14,744 nucleotides of DNA, taken from Thermoplasmatales archaeon (GTDB lineage: Archaea > Thermoplasmatota > E2 > DHVEG-1). The stretch lies in assembly GCA_023140035.1 (NCBI GenBank), contig JAGLML010000013.1:1-14744 (forward strand). The letters are read 5' to 3'. Positions 1 through 6,602 of the stretch are shown here, piece after piece (position 1 is the first letter of the stretch; each line of letters starts with the position of its first letter). The notes beneath the pieces were generated by a model that saw nothing but the letters and a program-made list of their open reading frames with translations, did no database searches and had not been told where the DNA came from. Made by a program: the position numbers and the translations under genes.

Positions 1-33
1 TAAAACTCTTAACTTGACATCTACGGATGGGTC

Positions 34-1083
34 ATGAAAAAAGAGGATAAAGCAATAAGTCAGATTATTGGAGCCACTTTGTTGTTACTGATTGCGTTAG
101 CAGTTTTATCCACCGTGTATATGTATGTTTTAACCTATCCTTTACCCAATCCTGCGCCATATGTAGACATTGTTGGATCAATAGAAGACGGCAATATAGT
201 ACTAACACATCGTGGTGGAGAAGCATTGGATTTTGATACAGAAGTTAGGCTAATAATGGGAGAAAATCCCAAGAATATAACTGTTGGAGATTATTTAGAT
301 AGTGAATCCAAGGAGGATGAAAAATGGGGCATAGGTGAGCAACTGGTTTATTCACCGATCGAAGATATAACATATCTCCAAGTTGAGGCAATTGTCATTG
401 ATAGAGTAACTGAATCCATTTTATTTTTAGGACTCATTCAGGACGGGCTTTCTAGTCCACCAGTTAGTGACGCCTTAGAGTTTAATCCTGTCAGAGGTAG
501 TGAACCTGATATAATCCATATCTCTGGCACCACATATGCCATAGCATATAGAGGTGATGGTGATGACGGTTTCTTAGTAACTGTAGAAATAGCAGATAAT
601 GGGGATATCACTGACACAGTTACTGATACCTTAGAGTTTGATACCGATAAAGGTCATGAGCCCGATATTATCCACATATCAGGTAACATATATGCTATAG
701 CTTATAGAAGTGATAACAATTTTGATTTCTTATTGACAGTAGAGATAGCAAATAACGGAACTATCACCGACACAGTTACTGACACCTTAGATTTTGTTGC
801 CGATAAAGGTTATGAACCTGATATAATCCATGTCTCAGGTAACATATACGCCATAGCATACAGAGGCAATAATGATGACGGTTTCTTAGATACAGTAGAG
901 GTAGCAAATAATGGGACTATCACCGACACAATTATTGACACCTTTGAGTTTGATACTGATAAAGGTCGTAAACCTGATATAATCCATGTTTTCGGCAACA
1001 CATACGCCATAGCATATGAAGGCGAAAATGACGACGGTTGGTTGAGGACATTGCAAATAGCAGGTAACGGGGATATCGAATAA
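34..1083 (+). CDS. Archaeal pilin-like surface protein with four 52-residue repeats
   Basis: 349 residues. The N-terminus has a type III signal: Lys-rich head, KA then ISQIIG at residues 7-13, and a hydrophobic stretch to about residue 34. This is the pattern of archaeal pilins (DUF1628/Pilin_N) cut by an EppA/PibD-type peptidase, so the protein is probably exported to a pilus or the cell surface. Residues to about 143 form the pilin-type domain. The rest is four tandem copies of about 52 residues, each with the motifs EPDIIH, YAIAYRG, TVEIA and GxITDTV, which look like beta-propeller blades. The last copy stops early, at GNGDIE, before the ITDT segment. A full propeller usually has more blades, so this may be a shortened array. 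The ATG at 34 places the signal peptide correctly. Class is confident; the ligand or role is unknown. Confidence 0.8.
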   Translation: MKKEDKAISQIIGATLLLLIALAVLSTVYMYVLTYPLPNPAPYVDIVGSIEDGNIVLTHRGGEALDFDTEVRLIMGENPKNITVGDYLDSESKEDEKWGIGEQLVYSPIEDITYLQVEAIVIDRVTESILFLGLIQDGLSSPPVSDALEFNPVRGSEPDIIHISGTTYAIAYRGDGDDGFLVTVEIADNGDITDTVTDTLEFDTDKGHEPDIIHISGNIYAIAYRSDNNFDFLLTVEIANNGTITDTVTDTLDFVADKGYEPDIIHVSGNIYAIAYRGNNDDGFLDTVEVANNGTITDTIIDTFEFDTDKGRKPDIIHVFGNTYAIAYEGENDDGWLRTLQIAGNGDIE

Positions 1084-1226
1084 TTCAGCGAAGTTGTGGA
1101 TAATGATTATAATCGATGGAGAAACAAAAACATTTTGGTAGGTTTTTTGTTACAAGAGTTGCAATTTATGAGTAAAAGAAAAGTATAAATTATAGTGAAA
1201 GATATTGTTCTTGCTAACAGGATGGG

Positions 1227-1622
1227 ATGAACATGAAAAAAAATGAAAATATATATGTAAAGCTACAGATAGAAAAAGATGGGGATTCCGGAAAGTTAAC
1301 ACTAAATATACATTTTGATAGAGATACGCCCAATTTCTATACAGATAAAAATGTATTAAGTTGGTGTCCCACAATTGAAGAAATTGATTTTGTTAACGAA
1401 GCTTTTGAAATGATATCAAAACGTAAAAGCCTTAAACATAAAAAAAAAGTGAATGAGGATAAGGTTGATACGCACGTAGAAAAGAAAACAAAGGATCATT
1501 CAAAAGCATCAAACGAAGGAAAAGCAGTCGCTCTCAAACCCGAAAAAAAGGACAATGATACTGAGGAATCATCAACTCTTTCAGATTCGGAAAAAAAAGA
1601 AGTGAATGAGTGGTTTGTTTAG
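1227..1622 (+). CDS. Hypothetical protein with charged, disordered tail
   Basis: 131 residues, family not recognised. Residues 1-65 look like a small alpha/beta domain (alternating VKLQIEKDG, KLTLNIHFDRD, then a helix EEIDFVNEAFEMIS). Residues 66-131 are rich in Lys, Glu, Asp and Ser and low in hydrophobics, so probably disordered. There is no signal peptide or membrane segment, so it is likely cytoplasmic. A GGATGGG purine stretch precedes two close in-frame ATGs at 1227 and 1233, and either could be the start. Upstream, AT-rich sequence near 1185-1200 could hold a promoter. Codon use resembles its neighbours. Real gene likely; no function is proposed. Confidence 0.6.
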   Translation: MNMKKNENIYVKLQIEKDGDSGKLTLNIHFDRDTPNFYTDKNVLSWCPTIEEIDFVNEAFEMISKRKSLKHKKKVNEDKVDTHVEKKTKDHSKASNEGKAVALKPEKKDNDTEESSTLSDSEKKEVNEWFV

Positions 1623-1651
1623 GGATATTTTAAATGTAAAATGTATTCAAA

Positions 1652-1690
1652 TTATTTAAATACTGATTTATTAACCCAAATCAATTTGGG
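1652..1690 (+). promoter_or_regulatory. Promoter with palindromic operator upstream of the 85-residue gene
   Basis: A TATA-like ATTATTTAAATA lies at about 1652-1663. A perfect 16-bp palindrome, CCCAAATCAATTTGGG, follows at 1675-1690, where transcription would be expected to start. A palindrome over the start site suits a repressor operator; it could also form a short hairpin in the leader. Inferred from position and symmetry only. Confidence 0.4.
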
Positions 1691-1713
1691 ATTCAGAGGA
1701 GTGAAGGGTTAGA

Positions 1714-1971
1714 ATGGATATCCCTCATGAGATATATGAAGCAATGGATAACAAATTCAATGAATATAGCATTGTCAACTGTTGGAAAGTTGATGATGTT
1801 TATTATCTCTGTATTTATTCAAAAAAATGTTTTTATTTTTGTAGAGTTGAGCTTAGACATGGATATCCCTACAGGTCAATATTCATCAACCTGGATAACA
1901 GAGTTACCTTAGCTGATATCAAAAAAGAGATGAAAAGAGACAAGCTGAATGAGAAAGTAGATAAATCTTGA
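1714..1971 (+). CDS. Small hypothetical protein
   Basis: 85 residues, family not recognised. The middle is hydrophobic and aromatic (VYYLCIYSKKCFYFCRVEL), consistent with beta strands of a compact domain rather than a membrane helix, since charged residues interrupt it. The C-terminus is a Lys/Glu-rich helix (ADIKKEMKRDKLNEKVDK). The ATG at 1714 follows AGGAG and AAGGG purine runs at about 1698-1709, a good ribosome binding site. A TATA-like box and a palindrome lie upstream, so it probably has its own promoter. An overlapping 61-codon frame starting at 1727 lacks such a site and was discarded. Confidence 0.6.
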   Translation: MDIPHEIYEAMDNKFNEYSIVNCWKVDDVYYLCIYSKKCFYFCRVELRHGYPYRSIFINLDNRVTLADIKKEMKRDKLNEKVDKS

Positions 1972-2099
1972 CCCTGTCTAAAGAGAATGCCTTTTCTTAT
2001 TTTACAGATAAGCAATTTTCCAGTACATCTCTACCAATTTTCACGTAGTTTTATTTGATATCTTTTTAACTCAGAATTAGGTTCAAGAAATAGAAAAGC

Positions 2100-2171
2100 A
2101 TATATACTATAAATTGTACACTATATTATAGGGGGAATAAAAAGGGCACAAAAATAAGGGGGCGCACTCAT
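2100..2171 (+). promoter_or_regulatory. Promoter and Shine-Dalgarno of the DUF6015-like gene
   Basis: The 200 bases between 1971 and 2172 hold no gene. A T-rich stretch after 1971 could end the preceding transcript. TATATACTATAAATT at about 2100-2114 is a TATA-like box, with a second candidate CTATATTATA near 2122. AGGGGGC at 2157-2163 sits about 9 bases before the ATG at 2172 and fixes that start. Confidence 0.4.
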
Positions 2172-2609
2172 ATGAAAATTATAACGTTAAATGATCTGTC
2201 AAAAGCAATAATAAACAGACTGGGCGTCGATAAAAAGGAAGCAAGAAGAATCGCTGGATTCGTCCTGGATTTATTTGGGTATGAGGACCGTGTTATCGAT
2301 AACATTCTAGAACTGGATGATAGGCAATTATTTTATATTTTAGAGGAAGAAGGTATGCTTACGTCTGGACGGGAAGAAACAACATTATATAATGGTAGAG
2401 AATGGTTGACACATTATTGGCAACTTAATAGGAACACTATTTTAAAATATGCAAAGAATGGTTATAAAAACGGTAGAGATGTATCCTCAACTAAAAGACA
2501 ACCTACGAACATAGCTACAGGAGACATCTACAGCACACTATCGAAGGATGTGTGGACTGCGAGAAATATAGATAGAAAAAAACCTATCTGTTATTTTTTT
2601 AATAGTTAA
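2172..2609 (+). CDS. DUF6015-like protein, chromosomal gene next to the attachment site
   Basis: 145 residues. The N-terminal helix-rich region (LSKAIINRLGVDKKEARRIAGFVLDLFGYEDRVIDNIL), the segment DDRQLFYILEEEGMLTSGREETTLYNGREWLTHYW (about residues 50-84) and the tail YSTLSKDVWTARN match my memory of a Thermoplasmata protein family, DUF6015. The function of that family is unknown. The Glu/Thr-Leu-Tyr-Asp/Asn-Gly-Arg-Glu-Trp segment reads like part of a winged-helix wing. The start at 2172 is fixed by AGGGGG upstream. The gene ends 9 bases before the left copy of the tRNA-derived repeat, so it would be the neighbour of tRNA-Arg in an empty chromosome. The family match comes from memory, not a search. 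Confidence 0.7.
   Translation: MKIITLNDLSKAIINRLGVDKKEARRIAGFVLDLFGYEDRVIDNILELDDRQLFYILEEEGMLTSGREETTLYNGREWLTHYWQLNRNTILKYAKNGYKNGRDVSSTKRQPTNIATGDIYSTLSKDVWTARNIDRKKPICYFFNS
2569..2600 (+). terminator. Hairpin plus T-run at the end of the DUF6015-like gene
   Basis: AGATAG and CTATCT form a 6-bp stem around an A-rich loop, followed by TTATTTTTTT. The hairpin lies inside the last codons of the gene. A T-run alone can terminate archaeal transcription. It also separates this gene from the attachment repeat at 2618. Confidence 0.45.
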
Positions 2610-2613
2610 AAAA

Positions 2614-2838
2614 GTGTACGGACCCACGGGGGTGCGAGGTTTTCACTCCTGTTGTTTTGAACGAATAAAGCCGTTTTTTTTGCTGTTCGTTCTAACGGTG
2701 GTTGATAAACCGCACTTTAAACCCTTTCTTTCTTCTTTTTTTATTTTTGTAAGGATCCTGTTTTTTAATTTTTTAGTCTCACGACATCATTTTTTGTGTG
2801 AGGAGGTAGAAATATTTCAGATCCAAATAAAGACCTGA
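2614..2838 (+). other. T-rich open frame that would continue the integrase on the excised circle
   Basis: The frame reads GPTG at 2620-2631, exactly as the integrase reads GPTG at 13191-13202. On a circle joined through the repeat, the integrase frame would therefore continue as VRGFHSCCF and on to a stop at 2838. The continuation is very Phe-rich and looks more like non-coding T-rich DNA than protein. It is unlikely to be a separate gene. Either the excised integrase has a different tail of about 69 residues, or the open frame is accidental. Confidence 0.3.
2618..2631. repeat. Left attachment site (attL), partial copy of the tRNA-Arg 3' end
   Basis: A 14-base copy of the tRNA 3' terminus, direct with 13189-13202. 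It lies just after a chromosomal gene and is not part of a complete tRNA: the sequence to its right does not fold into the rest of a cloverleaf. It is therefore the fragment expected at the far end of the insertion. Confidence 0.75.
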
Positions 2839-3107
2839 GAGAGTACAATCAAGCCCTAAAAGCAATTTGGCTTATAGAATGATATATCATATATATACCA
2901 TACATATATCTTACAAAAAAATAGCAAAAAGTGTCTAGCTGTTGAAATGGAGATCCTGAAAAGGGCATATGTAAAGGTTACAGTTATGAGTATCTAGGAA
3001 TAATTAACGATGATGTCACTGATTTACTGTTAAATCAGGCTTTAGAGCATGGTTATTTCAAAATTCGTGGGAGCCAGCTCGGTAATCAATTTGGAGTTGA
3101 TATATAG
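2814..3107 (+). pseudogene. Possible decayed coding remnant
   Basis: The 519 bases from 2610 to 3128 hold no intact gene beyond attL and T-rich sequence. One frame looks like protein in two pieces: 2814-2882 (SDPNKDLREYNQALKAIWLIE, after a GAGGAGG at 2800-2806) and 2946-3104 (GDPEKGICKGY to GNQFGVDI, stop at 3105). Three in-frame stops lie between them, in an AT-rich stretch of TATATAT repeats at 2879-2913. Neither piece has an ATG, GTG or TTG start. A degraded gene is the simplest reading; the AT-rich core could alternatively be a melting region of a replication origin. Confidence 0.3.
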
Positions 3108-3128
3108 TTATAATCTATTACTCAATTT

Positions 3129-4295
3129 TTAAATTACTTTCTTTTTATCCTTAGCTTCTTCAATCATTTTTTTTGCTCTTTCAGTTTTTTCCTTTTTTTC
3201 TTTTTCAACTTCTTTTTTTGTATAAACTTCAGTCCTGAGTCTTTTATTACCCCTCAAGAAATTTTCTATAGCTTTACTGATTGTTTCAAGATTATCTGAA
3301 ATTTTATATATTGGCGATTCGCCCAATTGACTTAGATCCAAAAGCTGTGAAAAATCAAATCTAAAAGTTTCCTTTTTTGGTTTTCCTCCTTCAGTAATAT
3401 ATGAAACTTCAATTTCAAAGGGCTTTTGCTTATTTTTAGTATCTACTGCCATACTTGTTATAAAAGATCGAATTGTTTTTTTAGGAGGTAGATAGTTTAT
3501 TCCCTTCATATAATTTAATTCTGAAAGAAATTTACCTTTCATATATTCAAAATCTGGATCAATTTTAAACTTTATATCATATGCAGAAGTTTCTCCGATA
3601 TTTTGAATTATTATATCAAGAAAATTTATCCATTCTTCCCTAGGTTGAAAATCTACAATGACTTTTGGTTCTCTCATCATTTTTGTTAGGGATACAATTT
3701 TCCATGTCAAGATTGCATAAACTATAGTAGCAATTGCCACAAGCCCTGAAAATATCACTGTTAAGGCACCACTATTACTATTTAAGAATTGTAGATTCTG
3801 AAAAACGAGATAAATTATAATTCCAATAATTACTATTCCTATAAAACTTAAAAATATCGTTGATTTCTTAATTTTTGATGTCATATTGATGAAACCTCCC
3901 CAGGATATTCCTGGTTTAACAATGGCTATATATCTTTTAAAGATTTCTTTACAAATTTCTTTTTTATTCTTACCAACAATTTTATTTTGTATTATTTCAT
4001 CATGGAGTTTATTAAATCTATAACATTTCACAACATATTTAATTGAAATAACGACAAAACCAGCTCCAAACACAGCGAGAGCAAGACCATACGGAAGTAG
4101 CTGTCCTAAAATATTTGCAATAGTGTTGCTATCTTTAAAAACAGTCTCACCAGTACTAGCTATACTATATCCTAAACCCAATACCACCCATGAAATAGCA
4201 AATATAGTGATTCCCATGGTGACAAAAAAACGAAATATCGTCAAACACTGATTTGCTTCGTATCTTATTGTACTTAGCCAATCCTTCTCACTCAA
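3129..4295 (-). CDS. Four-TM membrane protein with cytoplasmic domain
   Basis: 388 residues, no family recognised. Four hydrophobic helices are visible: about residues 20-50, 63-93, 143-170 and 180-204. They form two pairs separated by a basic loop (NKIVGKNKKEICKEIFKRY). Residues 210-330 look like a beta-rich soluble domain (KVIVDFQPREEWINFLDIIIQNIGETSAYDIKF, then IEVSYITEGGKPKKETFRF). The tail is a highly charged helix (KKEVEKEKKEKTERAKKMIEEAKDKKK). The layout suggests a membrane-anchored sensor or envelope protein, but this is inference. The start is TTG at 4295; no ATG fits upstream, so the exact start is uncertain. It is divergent from the transglutaminase-like gene with 146 bases between them, and both may be cargo acting at the envelope. 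Confidence 0.65.
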   Translation of the reverse strand: MSEKDWLSTIRYEANQCLTIFRFFVTMGITIFAISWVVLGLGYSIASTGETVFKDSNTIANILGQLLPYGLALAVFGAGFVVISIKYVVKCYRFNKLHDEIIQNKIVGKNKKEICKEIFKRYIAIVKPGISWGGFINMTSKIKKSTIFLSFIGIVIIGIIIYLVFQNLQFLNSNSGALTVIFSGLVAIATIVYAILTWKIVSLTKMMREPKVIVDFQPREEWINFLDIIIQNIGETSAYDIKFKIDPDFEYMKGKFLSELNYMKGINYLPPKKTIRSFITSMAVDTKNKQKPFEIEVSYITEGGKPKKETFRFDFSQLLDLSQLGESPIYKISDNLETISKAIENFLRGNKRLRTEVYTKKEVEKEKKEKTERAKKMIEEAKDKKKVI

Positions 4296-4394
4296 TTCAA
4301 CCGTATATCTTTTCCCCCATTTTTCATTTTTACCTATAATCGGAAAAGATGTTTCAATAATTAAAATTATTGTCAGTGTATTACAGAAATAGGA

Positions 4395-4437
4395 TTTATA
4401 AAGAAATAAATGTTATAAAATCGTAATACTGGGGAGG
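4395..4437 (+). promoter_or_regulatory. TATA box and Shine-Dalgarno for the transglutaminase-like gene
   Basis: TTTATAAA at 4395-4402 is a good archaeal TATA box. It would place the transcript start at about 4423-4427. GGGGAGG at 4431-4437 is a strong ribosome binding site 4 bases before the ATG at 4442 and fixes that start. Confidence 0.6.
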
Positions 4438-4441
4438 ACAT

Positions 4442-5362
4442 ATGGTAAAAATAAGTAAAGAAAGAAAACTTGGTGCCATTATTGTAATATTAATCATAAT
4501 TTTTTCAACGGCTTTAATTTCAATATTTGTATATTTTGAAATTCAATATCATATAATCCAAGATAATTATGATGAATTAAAGAATAATTATAATTCTCTT
4601 AACGGCGATTATAACAGCCTAACCGATCAATATAATGACTTGGTTGAAGATTATAATACTCTCTCTCAAACTTTCCAGCAATATAGTCGACTTTCGATAG
4701 ATTCTCTTATGATGCTCACATATAATGAAATTAGAGAGCAATATCAACCAAATTATAACCCTTGGTTGGGTTCATATTACTATGACACTCTCTCTGTAGA
4801 ATATGGAGCCAATGTTTGTGCTCATGATTTGGCCAGACTTTATTGGCCAAGCGTAGAAGATGATTATTATGATAGTAGGGGCACCCATTTATCGAGTGAT
4901 GCTTATGATATGATAACCTATGCAATAGATTTTATCGGGATTTCTAAATATGACAGCAATACCGATAGAATTGAGAAAATTTTAGATTTTATTTATAACA
5001 ATATTGAATACAGCGAAGATATTAACGATGAATTTCTTTTTCCTGTGGAAGTATTGACTTATAGATCGGGAGATTGTGATGATTTTTCTATATTAGCCTC
5101 CACACTTTTTGAATATGTTGGGATTGAAAGTGCTATTGGTTTTTTTACAAATGAAAGTAAGGATAACGATCATTGTATGGTTTTAGTAAATTTGCCTGAT
5201 CTGGATAATTATGGATATTGGTATTATGATGATCTCACAAATCAAGAAGTATCTACAGGGCGGTGGATTATAATCGAACCTCAAGCCACTATTGATATGC
5301 AATATGAAGATAATCTTATAGCTAAATGGAGAATGATTGCGATAGCTGAAATTCCTAACTAA
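4442..5362 (+). CDS. Membrane-anchored transglutaminase-like (cysteine protease fold) protein
   Basis: 306 residues. Residues 11-32 are one membrane helix after a basic head (KISKERK), so the bulk probably lies outside the cell. Residues 38-80 are a coiled coil with a seven-residue Asn/Tyr-Asn-Ser/Asp-Leu rhythm (NYNSL, DYNSL, QYNDL, DYNTL). Residues 173-285 match the transglutaminase-like core: helix DRIEKILDFIYNNIEYS, then SGDCDDFSILAST with the likely nucleophile Cys212, then DHCMVLVN with His244, and WIIIEP with the acidic partner at Glu279. Members of this fold act as peptidases or cross-linkers. The substrate here is unknown. An envelope-remodelling or surface role fits the anchor and the neighbouring membrane protein, but that is inference. 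Confidence 0.8.
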   Translation: MVKISKERKLGAIIVILIIIFSTALISIFVYFEIQYHIIQDNYDELKNNYNSLNGDYNSLTDQYNDLVEDYNTLSQTFQQYSRLSIDSLMMLTYNEIREQYQPNYNPWLGSYYYDTLSVEYGANVCAHDLARLYWPSVEDDYYDSRGTHLSSDAYDMITYAIDFIGISKYDSNTDRIEKILDFIYNNIEYSEDINDEFLFPVEVLTYRSGDCDDFSILASTLFEYVGIESAIGFFTNESKDNDHCMVLVNLPDLDNYGYWYYDDLTNQEVSTGRWIIIEPQATIDMQYEDNLIAKWRMIAIAEIPN

Positions 5363-5389
5363 AAAAATCTTTTCTTAATTTAGATTTTT
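5363..5389. terminator. Bidirectional hairpin terminator between convergent genes
   Basis: AAAAATCT and AGATTTTT pair around an 11-base loop, with T-runs on both strands. It lies between the stop of the transglutaminase-like gene and the convergent regulator gene, where a shared terminator is expected. Confidence 0.55.
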
Positions 5390-5419
5390 CTCAATCTAAT
5401 TCTATACCACAACATTGAG

Positions 5420-5737
5420 TTATAAATCATCGATATTTATCAGTTCATTACATTCAGGACAAACAAAATCATAATTTTGTTTTTCTTCATAGGTCAGATT
5501 AATATCATAATCTTCTGCATCTTCTGTATTAATCCATTTACTCTGTGGAATCCCACAATCAGGACATAATCTTTCATCTAATGTCTGATTAGTCTTAAAG
5601 GTTTGATCCTCGTTTCTAATATTCGCAACGCTAGATCTAGCAACATGTAATATCCTAGAGATTTTAAGATCTGACCATCCCATTTCTAACAATGCTCGTA
5701 TCTTTCGAGTTTCTCCCGGGTATAATTTCCGAGGCAT
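5420..5737 (-). CDS. HTH plus zinc-ribbon regulator or initiator, next to a palindrome array
   Basis: 105 residues from the ATG at 5737, chosen because AGGAGTG lies 8 bases before it; an in-frame ATG at 5782 would lie inside an operator repeat. Residues 8-42 form a helix-turn-helix of the resolvase/Trp-repressor sort (ETRKIRALLEMGWSDLKISRILHVARSSVANIRN). Residues 57-100 carry two CPxC pairs (CPDCG and CPECN), a probable zinc ribbon. The DNA just upstream is packed with 15-bp palindromes, and one more copy (5695-5709) lies inside this gene, encoding TRKIRA in the HTH. The protein is therefore likely to bind these sites, as an autoregulator or as an iteron-binding replication or partition protein. 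Which of these applies cannot be told from sequence. Confidence 0.65.
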   Translation of the reverse strand: MPRKLYPGETRKIRALLEMGWSDLKISRILHVARSSVANIRNEDQTFKTNQTLDERLCPDCGIPQSKWINTEDAEDYDINLTYEEKQNYDFVCPECNELINIDDL

Positions 5738-5937
5738 ATTATCACTCCTAACGAAGTTTATCTCGAACCTTTCGAGCATCAATCTCGTACCTTTCGAGGT
5801 CTAATATCTCGAATCATATAAGATCTAAACTCGTACCTTTCGAGGTTTGCACGCTCGTATCTTACGAGTTGAAACATTTCAAACGTTTGGAATGTTTGGC
5901 TCGTATCATACGAGGCATATATCACGTATCTTTCGAG
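5695..5937. repeat. Array of 15-bp palindromes (operator or iteron cluster)
   Basis: The unit is CTCGTAYCTTWCGAG, an imperfect palindrome. Copies lie at 5762-5776, 5784-5798, 5830-5844, 5854-5868, 5900-5914 and 5923-5937. There is a half copy at 5808, and an outlying copy at 5695-5709 inside the regulator gene. Start-to-start spacing is 22, 24, 22, 24, 46 and 23 bases, about two helical turns, so the sites face one side of the DNA. The vacant slot near 5877 holds a different palindrome (5873-5896). This explains most of the 365-base stretch between 5737 and 6103 that has no gene. Confidence 0.85.
5873..5896. promoter_or_regulatory. 24-bp palindrome filling a slot of the array
   Basis: AACATTTCAAAC and GTTTGGAATGTT are inverted copies with one mismatch. 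The centre (5884.5) falls where the missing repeat of the surrounding array would be centred. Its sequence differs from the array unit, so a second DNA-binding protein may sit here. Confidence 0.55.
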
Positions 5938-5941
5938 CACT

Positions 5942-6049
5942 ATTTAAAATATTCGACAATAGACGATTATATTATCGGCAATATTTATAAAGCGATATGT
6001 TTAATGTGTATCCGAGAGTTTTATATATTACTAATACTTTTATAAAATA
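5942..6049. promoter_or_regulatory. Divergent promoters between the regulator and the Cys-rich gene
   Basis: On the minus strand, ATATTTTAAATAG at about 5940-5952 is a TATA-like box; it would start the regulator transcript inside the palindrome array, so bound sites could repress it. On the plus strand, GAGTTTTATATATTA at 6014-6028 and CTTTTATAAAATAG at 6037-6050 are TATA candidates for the gene at 6103. Assignments are by motif only. Confidence 0.4.
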
Positions 6050-6102
6050 GGAGTTGGGGATGCGAATTCTTGTAGCTTAAAAAATGTATAAAAGGTTATT
6101 TA

Positions 6103-6561
6103 ATGCCAAGGATAAAACTGTGTAAAGATTGTGTTTTCTTTGAATATGTAGATATTCCAAAAACATTAAGTTTGGTTGAAGGACACTGCAAATTACTCGA
6201 AATGATAAATAATAAACCAATAGCAAAATGCTCCGGTTTTGAGGAATGTATAGCAAACGAGGATCTACATACATCTGAAGATGAAATACAAGATGACCAA
6301 AAAAAGGTCTTCGATCAATATTATAGTCTCAGAACCGAATTACTAAAAAAATTATATGATGTTTTTGAAAAAATATATGAATATGATGAATTTGATGAGT
6401 TAAATGACTTTGATGAATATAAAGAAATTGTTGGATTGAATAATATAGAGGGTAATGAAGAGAAATTTGAAAAAGTTAAAGGGAAATTAGGAAAACTTTC
6501 AATTCAAGTTAAAAGATATTTTTACACTGTAAAGGATATAGAATATCCTAAAAAATGGTAA
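6103..6561 (+). CDS. Cys-rich (probable metal-binding) hypothetical protein
   Basis: 152 residues, family not recognised. The N-terminus has the spacing C7-x2-C10, C32, C43 and C49 (CKDCVFFEY, GHCKLLE, AKCSGFEEC), a pattern seen in small zinc or iron-sulphur sites. After about residue 60 the protein is acidic and helical (DQKKVFDQYYSLRTELLKKLYDVFEKIYEYDEFDEL), then basic at the end. There is no membrane segment. The ATG at 6103 follows AAAGG at 6091-6095. A six-codon reading frame with its own AGGAG lies just upstream (ATG at 6060) and may be chance. It converges on the winged-helix gene. A nucleic-acid-linked role is possible but unsupported. Confidence 0.6.
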   Translation: MPRIKLCKDCVFFEYVDIPKTLSLVEGHCKLLEMINNKPIAKCSGFEECIANEDLHTSEDEIQDDQKKVFDQYYSLRTELLKKLYDVFEKIYEYDEFDELNDFDEYKEIVGLNNIEGNEEKFEKVKGKLGKLSIQVKRYFYTVKDIEYPKKW

Positions 6562-6574
6562 AATCTGTAGAAAT

Positions 6575-6592
6575 CAAAATCTAGTTTTTTGC
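6575..6592 (+). terminator. T-run terminator between convergent genes
   Basis: CTAGTTTTTTGCATTT follows the stop of the Cys-rich gene within 30 bases. A run of six T is enough for archaeal termination. No strong hairpin is visible. Confidence 0.3.
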
Positions 6593-6602
6593 ATTTAGTA
6601 AT

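Noticed and set aside
1150..1374. 74-codon minus-strand frame
   Set aside because: Overlaps the start of a better plus-strand gene and has biased antisense-like composition.
2618..2690. A second tRNA gene at the left repeat
   Set aside because: Only the 3' end of tRNA-Arg is present; the sequence to its right does not form the other arms.
2643..2787. Basic minus-strand frame in the T-rich region
   Set aside because: On careful reading a stop precedes it and no start codon lies in frame.
5695..5937. CRISPR array
   Set aside because: Units are 15-bp palindromes with only 7-9 bases between them, far too short for repeats and spacers, and no cas gene is present.
6060..6080. Six-codon leader peptide (MRILVA) before the Cys-rich gene
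   Set aside because: It has a good AGGAG, but such a short frame is easily chance and no attenuator structure follows.
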